Origin: Anaerolineae bacterium
GTDB taxonomy: Bacteria; Chloroflexota; Anaerolineae; Aggregatilineales; UBA2796
Assembly (NCBI GenBank): GCA_025055255.1
Contig: JANWYI010000003.1
Coordinates: forward strand, 59,995-123,994
Length of the DNA: 64,000 nucleotides
Direction of reading: 5' to 3'
Shown here: positions 7,921 through 17,771 of the stretch, piece by piece
Layout of the letters: each line of letters opens with the position of its first letter
Numbering within the stretch: the stretch's first letter is position 1
Position numbers and translations under genes: made by a program
The notes under the pieces: generated by a model
What the model saw: only the letters and a program-made list of their open reading frames with translations
Database searches by the model: none
What the model was told of the DNA's origin: nothing

Positions 7921-10491
7921 ATGCGACGGCATACGCTGTACCTTTTGTTTGGCGTCTTCTTGTTCATGGCAAGCTGTGCTCCTGCGCCTGAGCCGACGCC
8001 GACTCGCACCAGCACTGCAACCGCCACCAACACGCCCGACGCAACTGAACGCGCCATAGCCGCGCGCAATGCCACTCAAACTGTGATCGCGCAGCAGAAC
8101 GCAATTGCTACAAATATTGCTGCTACTCAGTTTGCCATCAATCCGCCAACTGCCACGCCGACTGATACTGAGACGCCTACAGCTACGCCGACCGACACGC
8201 CAACTAGCACGCCGACTTTCACACCTACGCATACTCCAACGCCCACCTTCACGCCGACCGCTACACCAAGCGCCACGCACACGCCAACTGCCACCAACAC
8301 GCCGACTGCTACGAACACAGCCACTGCCACGAACACAGCTACCGCGACCAACACAGCGACTGCCACGCCCACGCCTAACCTGCAAGCGACTGCTGAGGCA
8401 TTGGCTGGAGAAATTGCTCAGGCGACGCTTGGCGCTCAACCGACGGCTACGCCCATCGTAGTGACTGTCGTGGTGACCGCGCCGCCTGAAGGTACGCCGA
8501 TCATTGCGCCTGTTGTGCCGCCTGACCTGCCGCTCACGCTGACTGCAATCGCCAATTTCGAGCTGACGCGCCGCGCCTTTGAACAGACAGCTACTGCTGT
8601 GCGCGCTATCACGCTCACGCCGACTGCCACGCCAACGGCAACGCTCACAGCAACGGCGACAGATACTGCCACTGCCACGCGCACGCCTTCAGCAACGTCA
8701 ACGGCTACTGCCACCAACACAAGCACGGCAACAGCTACCAACACGGCTACACCAACGGCAACTCACACGCCTGATGCTACGCAGACCTTTGAGGCAGTTC
8801 TCAGCGCCTCACAGACTGCCCGCGCCGCTCAGCGTACGCTTGAGGCGATCATCGCTGCCACTGATCTCGCTCTCACACCTACGGCAACTTCCACAGCAAC
8901 GGCGACTGACACTGCCACGGCTACGGCAACCTTGACGCCGAGCGCCACACGCACGCCCACAGCGACCTTCACACCATCTCTCACGCCAACTTTCACGCCG
9001 ACTCGCACGCCGACTGCCACGCTGACAGCAACTTTCACGGCGACCGCAACAGATACTGCCACAGCCACGCTCACGCCTTCGGCGACCGCAACGGCGACCG
9101 CGACCAGCACCAACACGCCGACTGCCACACCTACAGCGACATTAACGGCGACGCATACGCCTAATGCTACGCAGACCTTTGAGGCAGTTCTCAGCGCCTC
9201 GCAGACTGCCCGCGCTGATCAGCGCACGCTTGAGGCGATCATCGCCGCCACTGATCTCGCTCTCACGCCTACGGCGACTTTCACGGCAACGGCAACAGCG
9301 ACCGCGACTGACACAGCGACTTTCACGCCAACAGCGACCTTCACAGCAACTGCCACGCGCACGCCCACAGCGACTTTCACTGCTAGTCCGACGCGCACGC
9401 CGACGTTAACTCGTACGCCGACTCTGACGCGCACGCCGACGCGCACGCGCACCATCACGCCGACGCGCACTGCCAGTCCGACGCGCACACCAACTGCCAC
9501 GCCAAATCTGACACAAACTCGCGCCGCTCAGCTTGAGCGGACTGCCACACAAGTCGCCTTTGACGCTGAGATCGCGCCGTTCTTCCGCGAGGCGCGCCTG
9601 ATTTTCGAAGAATCAGTCATCCGCTTGCCGCACAACGTCGGCGATGGCTTTATCAGCTCGCAGGAGCTGGTCTGCACGCCGAACTTCATCCTGAGCGCGC
9701 GTTTTTACACGCCGTATGATGACTTTGCATGGTCGCATGGCATCATTTTCCGTCGCACACGCGATCAGCAGTTCCGCTTGACGTTCAGTCAAGAAGGACA
9801 GTATGAGCTATCGCGCTTCTTCCGTCCGCAGCCTGATGCTCAGTTCACTTTTGAAGTCCTTGAGCGCAGCGCCATTCCCGGCGGCGTCAACCGTCGGCGC
9901 GACTCGTTCAACGACGTGCTGTTGGTTGCGCGCGGCGAGTTAGCGCTCTTCTATTTCAACAATCGCTTCATCGCTCAGCTGAATATCTCGCGCTTCCAAG
10001 AGGCAGGCTGCATCGAAGTTGCCACAGGTGTTTACGTCAACACTGAGCGTGACGGCTTCGCCACCTTTGTTGAGAACGTCAAGGTCTGGCGGCTGCCTTT
10101 CACGCCTGAGCTGACGCGCACCTTCGAGGCTGCTGTTGCCGCCACGCTGACTGCCCTGCCCTTCGAGCGACAGGTCGCTACAGCTGTAGCTGGCACGCTC
10201 ACACCATCTGCCACACACACGCCGACATCAACGCCGACACGCACGCCGACCGCGACTTTCACAGCCACGGCTACGCACACGCCGACCTTGACGCCGACAC
10301 GCACGCCGACTGCTACGTTTACGCCGACTCATACAGCGACCAACACGGCAACTTTCACGGCTACGCACACACCAACTTTGACGCCGACGCGCACGCCGTC
10401 TGCCACGTTCACAGCAACGGCGACCAACACAGTGACTTTCACAGCAACGGCTACGCACACGCCGACATCAACGCCGACTGCTACACCTTGA
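7921..10491 (+). CDS. Giant Thr/Pro-repeat lipoprotein with one central folded domain
   Basis: Predicted exported lipoprotein, 856 aa. Signal peptide with lipobox (FLFMASC, Cys about 18). Most of the chain is T-P-T / T-A-T repeats (roughly residues 25-525 and 760-856), interrupted by Ala-rich helical segments such as [14 protein letters not shown]; one ~130-residue unit is directly duplicated. Residues about 535-740 form a non-repetitive domain (from [14 protein letters not shown] to [11 protein letters not shown]) that looks like a beta-sandwich of the concanavalin/LamG or DUF1080 kind; this is a guess from pattern. The Thr-rich stretches could be O-glycosylated stalks. The protein ends inside a repeat ([10 protein letters not shown]). 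The ATG at 7921 has GGAAG upstream; a TTG at 7906 is in frame but includes that site. Such proteins are common in Chloroflexota. Confidence 0.85.
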   Translation: MRRHTLYLLFGVFLFMASCAPAPEPTPTRTSTATATNTPDATERAIAARNATQTVIAQQNAIATNIAATQFAINPPTATPTDTETPTATPTDTPTSTPTFTPTHTPTPTFTPTATPSATHTPTATNTPTATNTATATNTATATNTATATPTPNLQATAEALAGEIAQATLGAQPTATPIVVTVVVTAPPEGTPIIAPVVPPDLPLTLTAIANFELTRRAFEQTATAVRAITLTPTATPTATLTATATDTATATRTPSATSTATATNTSTATATNTATPTATHTPDATQTFEAVLSASQTARAAQRTLEAIIAATDLALTPTATSTATATDTATATATLTPSATRTPTATFTPSLTPTFTPTRTPTATLTATFTATATDTATATLTPSATATATATSTNTPTATPTATLTATHTPNATQTFEAVLSASQTARADQRTLEAIIAATDLALTPTATFTATATATATDTATFTPTATFTATATRTPTATFTASPTRTPTLTRTPTLTRTPTRTRTITPTRTASPTRTPTATPNLTQTRAAQLERTATQVAFDAEIAPFFREARLIFEESVIRLPHNVGDGFISSQELVCTPNFILSARFYTPYDDFAWSHGIIFRRTRDQQFRLTFSQEGQYELSRFFRPQPDAQFTFEVLERSAIPGGVNRRRDSFNDVLLVARGELALFYFNNRFIAQLNISRFQEAGCIEVATGVYVNTERDGFATFVENVKVWRLPFTPELTRTFEAAVAATLTALPFERQVATAVAGTLTPSATHTPTSTPTRTPTATFTATATHTPTLTPTRTPTATFTPTHTATNTATFTATHTPTLTPTRTPSATFTATATNTVTFTATATHTPTSTPTATP
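8767..9283 (+). repeat. 390-bp direct repeat within the Thr/Pro lipoprotein gene
   Basis: The block around GCAGACCTTTGAGGCAGTTC at 8781 recurs at 9171, exactly 390 bp (130 codons) later, with nearly identical sequence for ~120 bp ([32 protein letters not shown]) and a Thr/Pro stretch between. This indicates a past in-frame tandem duplication. Confidence 0.85.
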
Positions 10492-10496
10492 TCAGA

Positions 10497-10535
10497 AAAG
10501 GCAGAGATCGGCGCACTGCTGATCTCTGCCTTTCA
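10497..10535 (+). terminator. Terminator after the Thr/Pro lipoprotein
   Basis: 13-bp perfect stem (AAAGGCAGAGATC / GATCTCTGCCTTT), 11-nt loop, ending in TTTC. It starts 5 bp after the stop codon. The symmetrical A/T flanks could also serve the other strand. Confidence 0.75.
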
Positions 10536-10541
10536 CAACCG

Positions 10542-10550
10542 TGCTATAAT
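10542..10550 (+). promoter_or_regulatory. Extended -10 promoter (TGCTATAAT)
   Basis: TG-C-TATAAT followed by CGGCG, directly after the terminator. The next ATG used (10750) is ~195 nt downstream, giving an unusually long leader for this window. Confidence 0.65.
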
Positions 10551-10749
10551 CGGCGTCCGTCAAGCCTCTAAGCATGACAATCACTTCACGGAGCAACCTT
10601 AGTGGCGCTGACTCGACGTTGCTGCATGACCACAGCTCACTAAGCTCATGAAACTACGTCACAGGCTGACTGTCTTTCAACCAAGCCGCTCACGCGCGAG
10701 GTATCTGTCTTGCTAGGCATTGTGCCAAACGCTGCACATAGGTGATCAC

Positions 10750-13068
10750 ATGCGAGAACGCACCAACTTGTTGGCATGGGCGCTGCTGATGCTTTTGAGC
10801 CTTTATCTCGCCTTCGTCGGGATAGCGGCGCCGATAGAGGTGCGCTTCAAGAACGTCGCGTTAGCGCTCGGCGCCATTGCACTAGCGGCATGGGCAGTAG
10901 CGCGTTGGCGCGGCAAGTGGGGCTGGCACAGCACGCCGCTTGACGGTCTAGCGTTGCTATGGCTTGCCGTTATCACTGTCTCGACTCTGGCGAACTTTGA
11001 GACGTGGCGACGTAGCGCCATTGGCATGTGGTACATCGGCATGTACATAGCGGTTTGGCTCGTGCTGTGGGATTGCATGGCGAACCGTGCGCTCTCGCGC
11101 AGCGCGCTCGTGGACGCTTTGCTCATCAGTAGCCTTGTGACGCTTTTCCATGCTTTGCGTGAAATAGTCGAGTTTATCTCTGAGGCACTTCAAGCCCTTG
11201 CTGAAGGCTTGATGTTGCCTGCGCTGCCGCGTCCTGTTGCCAATCTTGGCAACGCCAACTTGCTGGCTGCTTACTTGATCTTGATCATCCCGCTCAGCGC
11301 CGCGCGCTGGCTGACCGTGCAGCGAGGCTGGCAACGCCTCGCTTTGAGCGCCCATTTCAGCCTAGCGCTGATTGTGCTGCTCTTGACGTACAGCCGCAGT
11401 CACTGGCTTGGCATTGCTGTGGCAGGCGCGCTCTTCGCCCTTCTGCTGCTCGCTCATGCTAAAGCGTTCAACTTGAGCGCGCCGCACAGAGCATGGCAGA
11501 GGCTCTCAGAGCGCGCTAAAGTGCTGATCGGCACACTCAGCCTAGCAGGTCTGGTAATAGTGAGCGCTTTAATTGCTTTCGGCGTGCGCTCACTCAGCGA
11601 TCCGAGCCGCACGCTCGACCTGCGCACTTACATTTACGATGTCGCTTGGCAAGTTTTTGAGGAGCAGCCGCTCACTGGCAACGGATTGTTCACCTTTGGC
11701 AGTCAGTTGGCACGTCTTAGCTCAGTGCCGCCGCGCCAAATCCACGCGCATGCGCACAGCGCCTTCTTCAATATCGCTGCTGAGCTAGGCGCGCTCGGAC
11801 TGTTTGCTTTTGCACTTAGCTTAATTGTCTTGTTGATGAGCCTGCGCAGACAGTGGCAAACGCTACAGGGCGAGCAACGCCTGCTGATGATTGGCGCCTC
11901 AGCAGCGTTAAGCGCCTCTTTCGTCAGTCACCTGACCGATTTCACCATTTTTACAGTCCTCATCGCGCTCATGACGCTCGTTAACGTCCTCGTGGCACTT
12001 TTTCCTGCGCAGCCTGCGCGCCTGAGCGCTTGGCGCGCGCGTTTGAACAGTGTCGGCGTACTCGCTCTCGTGTTAGCGCTCTACGTCAGCGGCATATGGA
12101 GCAACGTTGCAAATGGCGAGTATCTCGCCGCGCTGCAGACAGGCGTTGGCGAGGATGACTGGCAGGCGAGCCGCGTTCATTTTGAGCGCGCTATTGCCCT
12201 TGATCCACAGCTTTCGCTCTACTATTTCTACTATGGTCACGTCTTAGGCGTGGCAGCTGCTAGAGGCGAGATCGCGCCGCAGCCAGCTATTGAAGCCTAC
12301 CAGACATTCGTGCGCCAAGAGCCGAACTATGCGGCTGCATGGGCAAACTTAGCGGCGCTACACTGGCAGGCAGGCAACCAAGGCGCCGCGTTGAGCGCCA
12401 TGCAGCGCGCCGCAGAGATGGCGTCACAGTCTTGGCTGTTTCACTTTGCGCTCGGCACATACTATGAGCAGCTCAACGATCAAGAAGCGGCGCGCCGCGC
12501 CTTTGAGCGCGCCCTGACTGCGCAACCTTCCGCTGCGCTCTATCCTGCTTGGCAAGAGACGCCGCTGCGCCGCGAATTGGCTCAGTCAACCGAGATTCCG
12601 CCTTCCATTGACGCGGTCGCGCGTTTGCTGCGCAACAGAGACTTGCCTGCGGCTGAGTCGCTTTGGCGGCGCGTGCGCTGGACTGAGCGCGCTGCATTGC
12701 TCTTCCTGATTGACGCTGTGATTGCTCTTGAGCGCGGCGACATAGCCCAAGCTGAGCGCGCATGCCGCCAAGTTGAGCGTATCCCGCCTGATGATGCTGC
12801 GCGCGAGAGTTGGCATTGGCTGTGCCGTGCCTATCTAGCTCATCTGCACGGCGACGCTCAAGGCTATGCTGAGGCGCGCCGCGCGCTTGATAGCTACACA
12901 CAACATCCGTTCGATAGTCCCATGGACAAGCTGGTCTCGCCAATCGGCTACAGTCTTTTCTTGCGCATCGGCATTTCTCAGTATCTCTTGCCGCAGGTGT
13001 ACAATCCGCCTTTGCCGCCGAGCTTTTACGCGCTCTACGACCACTTAAAGGCGTTCACAGCAAGGTAA
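10750..13068 (+). CDS. O-antigen ligase/polymerase-like membrane protein with TPR tail
   Basis: 772 aa. The first ~460 residues hold about 11 hydrophobic helices with the Wzy/WaaL-type signature region (NLGNANLLAAYLILIIPLS, then YSRSHWLG) and a periplasmic-loop motif (GNGLFTFG...HAHSAFFNIAAELG) seen in O-antigen ligase-family proteins. From about 475 the protein is soluble with TPR-like helices (YAAAWANLAALHWQAGN, FALGTYYEQLNDQEAARRAFERAL). Expected to join or polymerise glycans or glycosylate exported proteins at the membrane. A TTG at 10720 is in frame, but ATG 10750 has AGGTGAT upstream. It is followed 6 bp later by a GT39-like gene, so a surface-glycosylation unit is plausible. Confidence 0.8.
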   Translation: MRERTNLLAWALLMLLSLYLAFVGIAAPIEVRFKNVALALGAIALAAWAVARWRGKWGWHSTPLDGLALLWLAVITVSTLANFETWRRSAIGMWYIGMYIAVWLVLWDCMANRALSRSALVDALLISSLVTLFHALREIVEFISEALQALAEGLMLPALPRPVANLGNANLLAAYLILIIPLSAARWLTVQRGWQRLALSAHFSLALIVLLLTYSRSHWLGIAVAGALFALLLLAHAKAFNLSAPHRAWQRLSERAKVLIGTLSLAGLVIVSALIAFGVRSLSDPSRTLDLRTYIYDVAWQVFEEQPLTGNGLFTFGSQLARLSSVPPRQIHAHAHSAFFNIAAELGALGLFAFALSLIVLLMSLRRQWQTLQGEQRLLMIGASAALSASFVSHLTDFTIFTVLIALMTLVNVLVALFPAQPARLSAWRARLNSVGVLALVLALYVSGIWSNVANGEYLAALQTGVGEDDWQASRVHFERAIALDPQLSLYYFYYGHVLGVAAARGEIAPQPAIEAYQTFVRQEPNYAAAWANLAALHWQAGNQGAALSAMQRAAEMASQSWLFHFALGTYYEQLNDQEAARRAFERALTAQPSAALYPAWQETPLRRELAQSTEIPPSIDAVARLLRNRDLPAAESLWRRVRWTERAALLFLIDAVIALERGDIAQAERACRQVERIPPDDAARESWHWLCRAYLAHLHGDAQGYAEARRALDSYTQHPFDSPMDKLVSPIGYSLFLRIGISQYLLPQVYNPPLPPSFYALYDHLKAFTAR

Positions 13069-13074
13069 ATTGCC

Positions 13075-14568
13075 ATGCCACGCCGTCAACGTCAGCCGTT
13101 ACATCTGTTGCTCAGCCTGCTGATCATCGGCGCATGGCTGCGCGTCTACGGACTGAGCGTTCACAGCTTGTGGTTTGATGAGGTGTTCTCGCAGCGCGTA
13201 GTCAGCCTGTTCGATGCTTTGGCGTTGTTTCAAAACGGCGTAGCAGGCGATGTCCATCCGCCGCTGTATTTTGCGCTCTTATGGCTCTGGGTACAGCTGA
13301 CAGGCGAGAGCGTCGTGGCGCTGCGAATGCTCTCAGTCTTGATCGCACTCTTGGCGTTGCCTGCTTGCTATCACTTGGCGCGCTTGCTCTTCAATCGGCG
13401 CGCTGCACTCTTGGCTCTGATTTTGGCTACCTTTGCGCCTTACCAGGTCTACTACGCACAAGAGACGCGCCAATATGCGCTCAGCTTCACAGCACTGGCA
13501 TGGGCAGGCGTCGGCTTGGCGGCGATGTGGCGCGGCAAACGTTACGGCAGGCTGCTTTACGTTGTCGGCGCGACGATCAGCCTGTACACACACTACATCT
13601 GTGGCTTGACCATAGCAGCGCTGCACTTGTGGTTGCTTGGCTACTCACCAATGCGTGCCAAATGGCGGCAATGGCTCAGCGCAGATGTCCTGATTGCTCT
13701 GCTCTACTTGCCACAAGTCTTCACGTTTCTTAGTCAGACCAGTGCTGTCTTCGAAGGCTTCTGGATTCGTCCGCCTAGTCCTTTAGCGCCTGTTTTTTCA
13801 GTCGGCTTTTTGATCTTTGCCATCACTTTGCCTGAGGCGCTGATTCCGCTAGGCGTGGTGGCAGTCTGGCTGCTTCTGGCAGTCAATGCGCTAGACATGC
13901 GCCGTCTGAGACAAGCTGAGGTGCGCGCTGCGTGGCTTTTTTGCCTTGTCGCTGTGTTTGGCACGCTAATTAGCGCGTTGATCATCTCGATCCGTGCGCC
14001 AATCTACTCAGAGCGCTCGTTCGGCATGGTGGCGCCGTTTATCGTGGTGGCTTTGGCAGGCGGCGTCGCGTGTGCGCCGCACCGCTCGCCTGCGCGCTTG
14101 CTCTACGCCGCCCTGATCGTCACCTGCACAGGCGGCTTAGTCGCGCATTACACGCCACCAGACCTGCTGCGTCCGCCGTTTCGCCAAATCGCGGCTGACC
14201 TGCGCGCTTTACCTGACTCTGAGCGTGTTCCAATCCTCTACCTGCACGACGGCGCCTACCTGCCCATGACTTACTACGCACCTGATCTGATGGCGAATGC
14301 ACGGCTCGTCTTCACTGAGGCGCGCAGTTGGCTCTATCCGCGTACGTGGGAACTGTTGGGCATTCAGCGCTACAGTCGTGCTGAGATTGCTGCATGGTTA
14401 GCCAACTATCAAGGTACATTGCGTGTGGTGTATTACGGCGGCACGTTGCCCGAAGAAGAGGCAACGTTGCGCGCGCTCTTGGCGCGCTGTCCTGCTCAAC
14501 GCGAGCTGGACTATCTGCCATTCGTCATCCTCTACGAGGTGCATTGCGATGTTCGATCTGACAGCTAA
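13075..14568 (+). CDS. GT39/ArnT-like membrane glycosyltransferase
   Basis: 497 aa polytopic protein. The first periplasmic loop contains the acidic pair of the GT-C fold (SLWFDEVFS, about 35-43) and HPPLYF; then YYAQETRQYAL, typical of the PMT/ArnT superfamily (Pfam PMT_2-like). These enzymes transfer sugars from polyprenyl-phosphate donors to proteins or lipids on the outer face of the membrane. A soluble C-terminal region begins about residue 365. It sits directly after an O-antigen-ligase-like gene and shortly after a Thr-rich lipoprotein, which could be an O-glycosylation substrate (inference). Confidence 0.82.
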   Translation: MPRRQRQPLHLLLSLLIIGAWLRVYGLSVHSLWFDEVFSQRVVSLFDALALFQNGVAGDVHPPLYFALLWLWVQLTGESVVALRMLSVLIALLALPACYHLARLLFNRRAALLALILATFAPYQVYYAQETRQYALSFTALAWAGVGLAAMWRGKRYGRLLYVVGATISLYTHYICGLTIAALHLWLLGYSPMRAKWRQWLSADVLIALLYLPQVFTFLSQTSAVFEGFWIRPPSPLAPVFSVGFLIFAITLPEALIPLGVVAVWLLLAVNALDMRRLRQAEVRAAWLFCLVAVFGTLISALIISIRAPIYSERSFGMVAPFIVVALAGGVACAPHRSPARLLYAALIVTCTGGLVAHYTPPDLLRPPFRQIAADLRALPDSERVPILYLHDGAYLPMTYYAPDLMANARLVFTEARSWLYPRTWELLGIQRYSRAEIAAWLANYQGTLRVVYYGGTLPEEEATLRALLARCPAQRELDYLPFVILYEVHCDVRSDS

Positions 14569-15361
14569 AGTGGCAGTGGTGACAGGCGGCACAGGCGCGC
14601 TCGGCGCTGCCTTTGTGCGCGGATTGGCTCAGGCAGGTGCGCACGTGGCAATTTTAGCGCGCCGCGCTGAGCCGTTGGCGGCATTGACCGCTGAACTACA
14701 AGCTGTTGGCAAGCAGGCGCTCGGCATCGCAGCCGACGTGCTTGATAAGGCACAATTGCACGCCGCAGCTGAGCAAATCATCGCGCATTTCGGTCGCGTG
14801 GACATCCTCGTGAATGCAGCTGGTGGCAATCAGCCACAAGCGACTGTGACGCCGAACGAGCGGACATTCTTCGACCTGCCTGCTGAGGCGTTGACGCACG
14901 TCTTGAACCTGAACTGGCTTGGCAGCGTGCTTGCAGCGCAAGTTTTCGGTCAGTACATGGCGGCGCAAGGCAGCGGCGCGATCATCAACATCTCATCTAT
15001 GGCGGCTTTCACGCCATTGACGCGCGTAGTTGCTTACGCCAGCGCTAAAGCTGCGCTCAATAACTTCACGCAATGGTTAGCCGTCTACATGGCACGTGAG
15101 CACAGTCCAAATATCCGTGTGAACGCGATTGCGCCGGGCTTTTTCTTGGGCGAGCAGAATCGCTTTCTGCTGATCGATCCTGAGAGCGGCGCATTGACTG
15201 AGCGTGGACAGCAAATCATCGCGCACACGCCAATGGCGCGCTTTGGCACGCCCGAAGACCTGATTGGCACGCTCATCTGGCTTGCCAGCGATGCTGCGCG
15301 CTTTGTAACAGGCGTCGTTGTGCCTGTAGACGGCGGCTTCAGCGCCTACAGCGGCGTTTAA
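14549..15361 (+). CDS. Short-chain dehydrogenase, D-mannonate oxidoreductase-like
   Basis: NAD(P)-dependent SDR, 270 aa. Cofactor motif TGGTGALG (about 12-19), NAAGGNQP, catalytic Ser in NISSM, YASAKAALNNF (Tyr-x3-Lys), and NAIAPGFF followed by EQNRFLL, which resembles SDR-type D-mannonate oxidoreductases. C-terminal PVDGGFSAYSGV. The open frame extends back to 14423, but that part is an out-of-frame shadow of the glycosyltransferase; ATG 14549 has GAGGTG upstream and overlaps the previous gene by 20 bp. Exact substrate is inferred. Confidence 0.85.
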   Translation: MFDLTAKVAVVTGGTGALGAAFVRGLAQAGAHVAILARRAEPLAALTAELQAVGKQALGIAADVLDKAQLHAAAEQIIAHFGRVDILVNAAGGNQPQATVTPNERTFFDLPAEALTHVLNLNWLGSVLAAQVFGQYMAAQGSGAIINISSMAAFTPLTRVVAYASAKAALNNFTQWLAVYMAREHSPNIRVNAIAPGFFLGEQNRFLLIDPESGALTERGQQIIAHTPMARFGTPEDLIGTLIWLASDAARFVTGVVVPVDGGFSAYSGV

Positions 15362-16428
15362 GCCTCGTCCGTCTCTGTTACCTCACTCTGCGATTGCCAC
15401 CACCAGTAGAGCAAGCCGAGCAACGCCGCTAAGATCGCTAGTAGGACAATTGGCGCGATTGGACGACGCGCTGTCGGCACGAGTTGTGTCGGCTGCTCTA
15501 ACGAGTTGATGACGCGCTCTGCGGCTCCATCAAAAGCAGTATTCGTGTTCATAGCCTTCTCACCTTCTAACTGACTCTGTCCTTTATCAGTCAGTGCTGC
15601 TTTGAAGTCTGCTGCCAGCTGACTAGCCGTCTGATAGCGCCGCTCTGGGTCTTTCTCAATCGCTTTGTTGACGACTGCCTCAACAGCAGGCGGCAGGTCA
15701 GGGCGCAGCTGCAGCACTGAGCGCGGCACTGCCATCAGATGCGCCAAATGGACAAACATCACGCTATTGGTGTTGGTCAGCTCAAAGGGCAGTTCGCCTG
15801 TCAGCATCTCAAACAGGATTATGCCGAGCGCGTAGATGTCCGTACGCGCGTCAATTGGTCTGCCTTGCCATTCTTCGGGCGACATATAGTTTGGATTGCC
15901 GAAGAGCAGCCCTTGCCGCGAGCGCGCCTCAGCTTCGTCGGCATATTTGGTCACGCCGAGATCGCTCAGCGCTGCTCTGCCTTCGCGGTCGTAGAGGATG
16001 TTCTCTGGCTTCAGGTCGCGGTGAATGATGCCGCGTTCATGGGCAAAGTCCAAAGCAGCGGCGATATCTTCCAGTGTGCGTACGATGAGATCGAGCGGCT
16101 GCGGACCGGGATGCGCTTTCATGCGATCCATCAGGCTGCCGCCTTCGTAGAACTCCTCAACTAGGTAGAGCAAGTCGCCTTCGCGGTCATAGCCGAAAAC
16201 TTTGACCACGTTCGGATGATCGAGGTCGAGCGCTGCCTGTGCCTCTCGGTAGAAACGCGCTAGGGTCTCTTGGCTACTCGTCAAATTTGACTTTAACAGC
16301 TTCAAAACGCGATATTCGCCTGTCTCAGTTGAGCGCGCTAAGTAGGCGTGGACGTGCGCACCTTCGCCAAGCCACGCTAACAGCTTGTACTGCCCGATCT
16401 GTTGCCCTTCTAGCGTGTGTAGCTCCAT
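15358..16428 (-). CDS. Membrane-anchored Ser/Thr protein kinase (PknB-like)
   Basis: Hanks-type kinase, 356 aa. Glycine loop LGEGAHVHAYL, ATP Lys K43 (YRVLK), catalytic HRDLKPEN (D138), a DLG instead of DFG (156-158), SPEEW and DIYALGIILFEMLTGELPF. A C-terminal transmembrane helix (about 325-343) leaves only ~12 residues outside, so there is no sensor domain. ATG 16428 has AGGAA 7 nt upstream; the longer frame (16470) is unlikely. Its stop overlaps that of the convergent SDR gene by 4 bp. Substrates unknown. Confidence 0.9.
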   Translation of the reverse strand: MELHTLEGQQIGQYKLLAWLGEGAHVHAYLARSTETGEYRVLKLLKSNLTSSQETLARFYREAQAALDLDHPNVVKVFGYDREGDLLYLVEEFYEGGSLMDRMKAHPGPQPLDLIVRTLEDIAAALDFAHERGIIHRDLKPENILYDREGRAALSDLGVTKYADEAEARSRQGLLFGNPNYMSPEEWQGRPIDARTDIYALGIILFEMLTGELPFELTNTNSVMFVHLAHLMAVPRSVLQLRPDLPPAVEAVVNKAIEKDPERRYQTASQLAADFKAALTDKGQSQLEGEKAMNTNTAFDGAAERVINSLEQPTQLVPTARRPIAPIVLLAILAALLGLLYWWWQSQSEVTETDEA

Positions 16429-16458
16429 TTTGCCGTTCCTGTTGCGCTGCACACCTTG

Positions 16459-16464
16459 AGTATA
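16459..16464 (-). promoter_or_regulatory. -10 box of the Ser/Thr kinase gene
   Basis: On the minus strand GCGCTATACT, 30 nt before the ATG at 16428 and 15 bp from the 3' end of the upstream glycosidase gene. No convincing -35. Confidence 0.5.
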
Positions 16465-16478
16465 GCGCACTTTGTGCC

Positions 16479-17771
16479 TCAGCGCTTGCCGAAGCGCGCT
16501 CGCGCATACTCTTGAATGGCGAAATAGACAGGTCGCGGCGTGAAGTCAGGCTCAACCATGCGGAAGTAGTACCAACTTTGGTCACTTTCGCTCGTATCAG
16601 GACGTTTGAAAAACCAGTATGCGATCACGCCGACCCAGCGCCACTCTGTGCGCGCGCGCTCATAAGCGTCCACAGCGTACTGCGCTGCTTGTGCATCGGT
16701 TACTTGCCCATAGGTCAGCCGATCACGGATGTTTGGATCGTCAGGCACAGGATTCCACGCCATTTCGCCGATCCAAATCGGTTTCGTAGCATCGCCATGT
16801 GCCACCATCATGTCGCGCAGCCAGACCACATGCGCAAAGTTGATGGTTGTGATGCGCAGGCGCCGATCTGTTGGACCGGAGAACAAGCCGTAGCCTTGCG
16901 CGCCCAGCACGTCAAAGCAGTCTTTAGCGCCAGCGGCATACATACGCTCTAGGAAGACAAAGCTGTTTAGGTTGTAGCCGCTCAGGTCAATGGTCGGCGC
17001 CAGCGCGCCACTGATGACCACAATCTGCGGATCAACAGCTTTCAAGGCGCGATAAGTCCGACAAAGCAGCTCAGTGTAGCGCTCAGGCTCAACAGGCTGG
17101 TTGCCCCACTCAAAGGCGAGATTTGGCTCATTCCAGACTTGGAAATATCGCACGCGCCCTTTGTAGCGCTGCGCCACAGCGACTGCATAGTTCACAAAGT
17201 CTTGGAAATCAGCAGGCGGCGCAAAAGTGCCTCGCAAACCTTCAGGCTGACTCCATGCAGGCGGCGTGCCGAGCCGCGCCCAGATTTGCACGCCGTACTT
17301 TTCTGCCAAGTCCACAATGTGATCGTACTTCGCCCATGCATCAATTGGATCAGGCGCGCCGTCGCCGTTGAGATCGTTGCGGTCATCAATGAAGTCGCCA
17401 CGTCCGCGTATCTCGATGTCCTGCCATGTGAACTTTTGGCGAATCCAGCCGATGCCTGCCTCAGCGATCATCTGCATTTGCCGCTCACGCTTGGCAGGCT
17501 CTGGCTCTAGCTCCAAGAAGCTGTTGACGCCGAGCGGATTTGCAACTGTGTAGCGGACAGGCACGTCGTCGGCTGTCTGCGGCATTCGGCGTGAGAGGTT
17601 GCCGAGATAGTCCAGAAAGGCGTAAAGTTGAGCGAACGGCGCTTGCTCACCTGTGACGCTGTACAAGTAGCGCCACAAGGCGCCTTGCGCCGTCAAGTCA
17701 GCAAGCAGGGCTGCGCTAAGCGCGACGAATGCCACGAGCGCGCCGATTAGCGCACGCCGAATGCCTGTCAT
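16479..17771 (-). CDS. Membrane-anchored clan-A glycoside hydrolase (GH39/GH5-like)
   Basis: 430 aa with an N-terminal signal/anchor helix (about 7-28). TIM-barrel glycosidase signatures: VWNEPN with the acid/base Glu after strand 4 and IWIGEMAW with a candidate nucleophile Glu after strand 7. GVNSFLELEP and WIRQKFTWQDIE mark strand 1-2 regions. Clan GH-A fold is confident; family (GH39 or GH5) and substrate are not. A DxDG-like NDLNGDGAPDPIDAW segment may bind calcium. It overlaps the upstream phosphodiesterase gene by 4 bp (translational coupling). Confidence 0.82.
   Translation of the reverse strand: MTGIRRALIGALVAFVALSAALLADLTAQGALWRYLYSVTGEQAPFAQLYAFLDYLGNLSRRMPQTADDVPVRYTVANPLGVNSFLELEPEPAKRERQMQMIAEAGIGWIRQKFTWQDIEIRGRGDFIDDRNDLNGDGAPDPIDAWAKYDHIVDLAEKYGVQIWARLGTPPAWSQPEGLRGTFAPPADFQDFVNYAVAVAQRYKGRVRYFQVWNEPNLAFEWGNQPVEPERYTELLCRTYRALKAVDPQIVVISGALAPTIDLSGYNLNSFVFLERMYAAGAKDCFDVLGAQGYGLFSGPTDRRLRITTINFAHVVWLRDMMVAHGDATKPIWIGEMAWNPVPDDPNIRDRLTYGQVTDAQAAQYAVDAYERARTEWRWVGVIAYWFFKRPDTSESDQSWYYFRMVEPDFTPRPVYFAIQEYARARFGKR

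Noticed and set aside
8127-9500. Long minus-strand ORFs rich in Val/Ala/Gly (e.g. 8127-8372, 8436-8744, 8829-9128, 9219-9500) and similar ones at 10032-10304 and 49816-50244
   Set aside because: They are antisense shadows of the Thr/Pro repeats; ACN-CCN codons read backwards give a Val/Gly pattern without stops.
8131-9510. Possible CRISPR array because of many short repeats
   Set aside because: Repeats are irregular, in frame, and encode Thr-Pro-Thr; there are no constant spacers. The same holds for 49963-50330.
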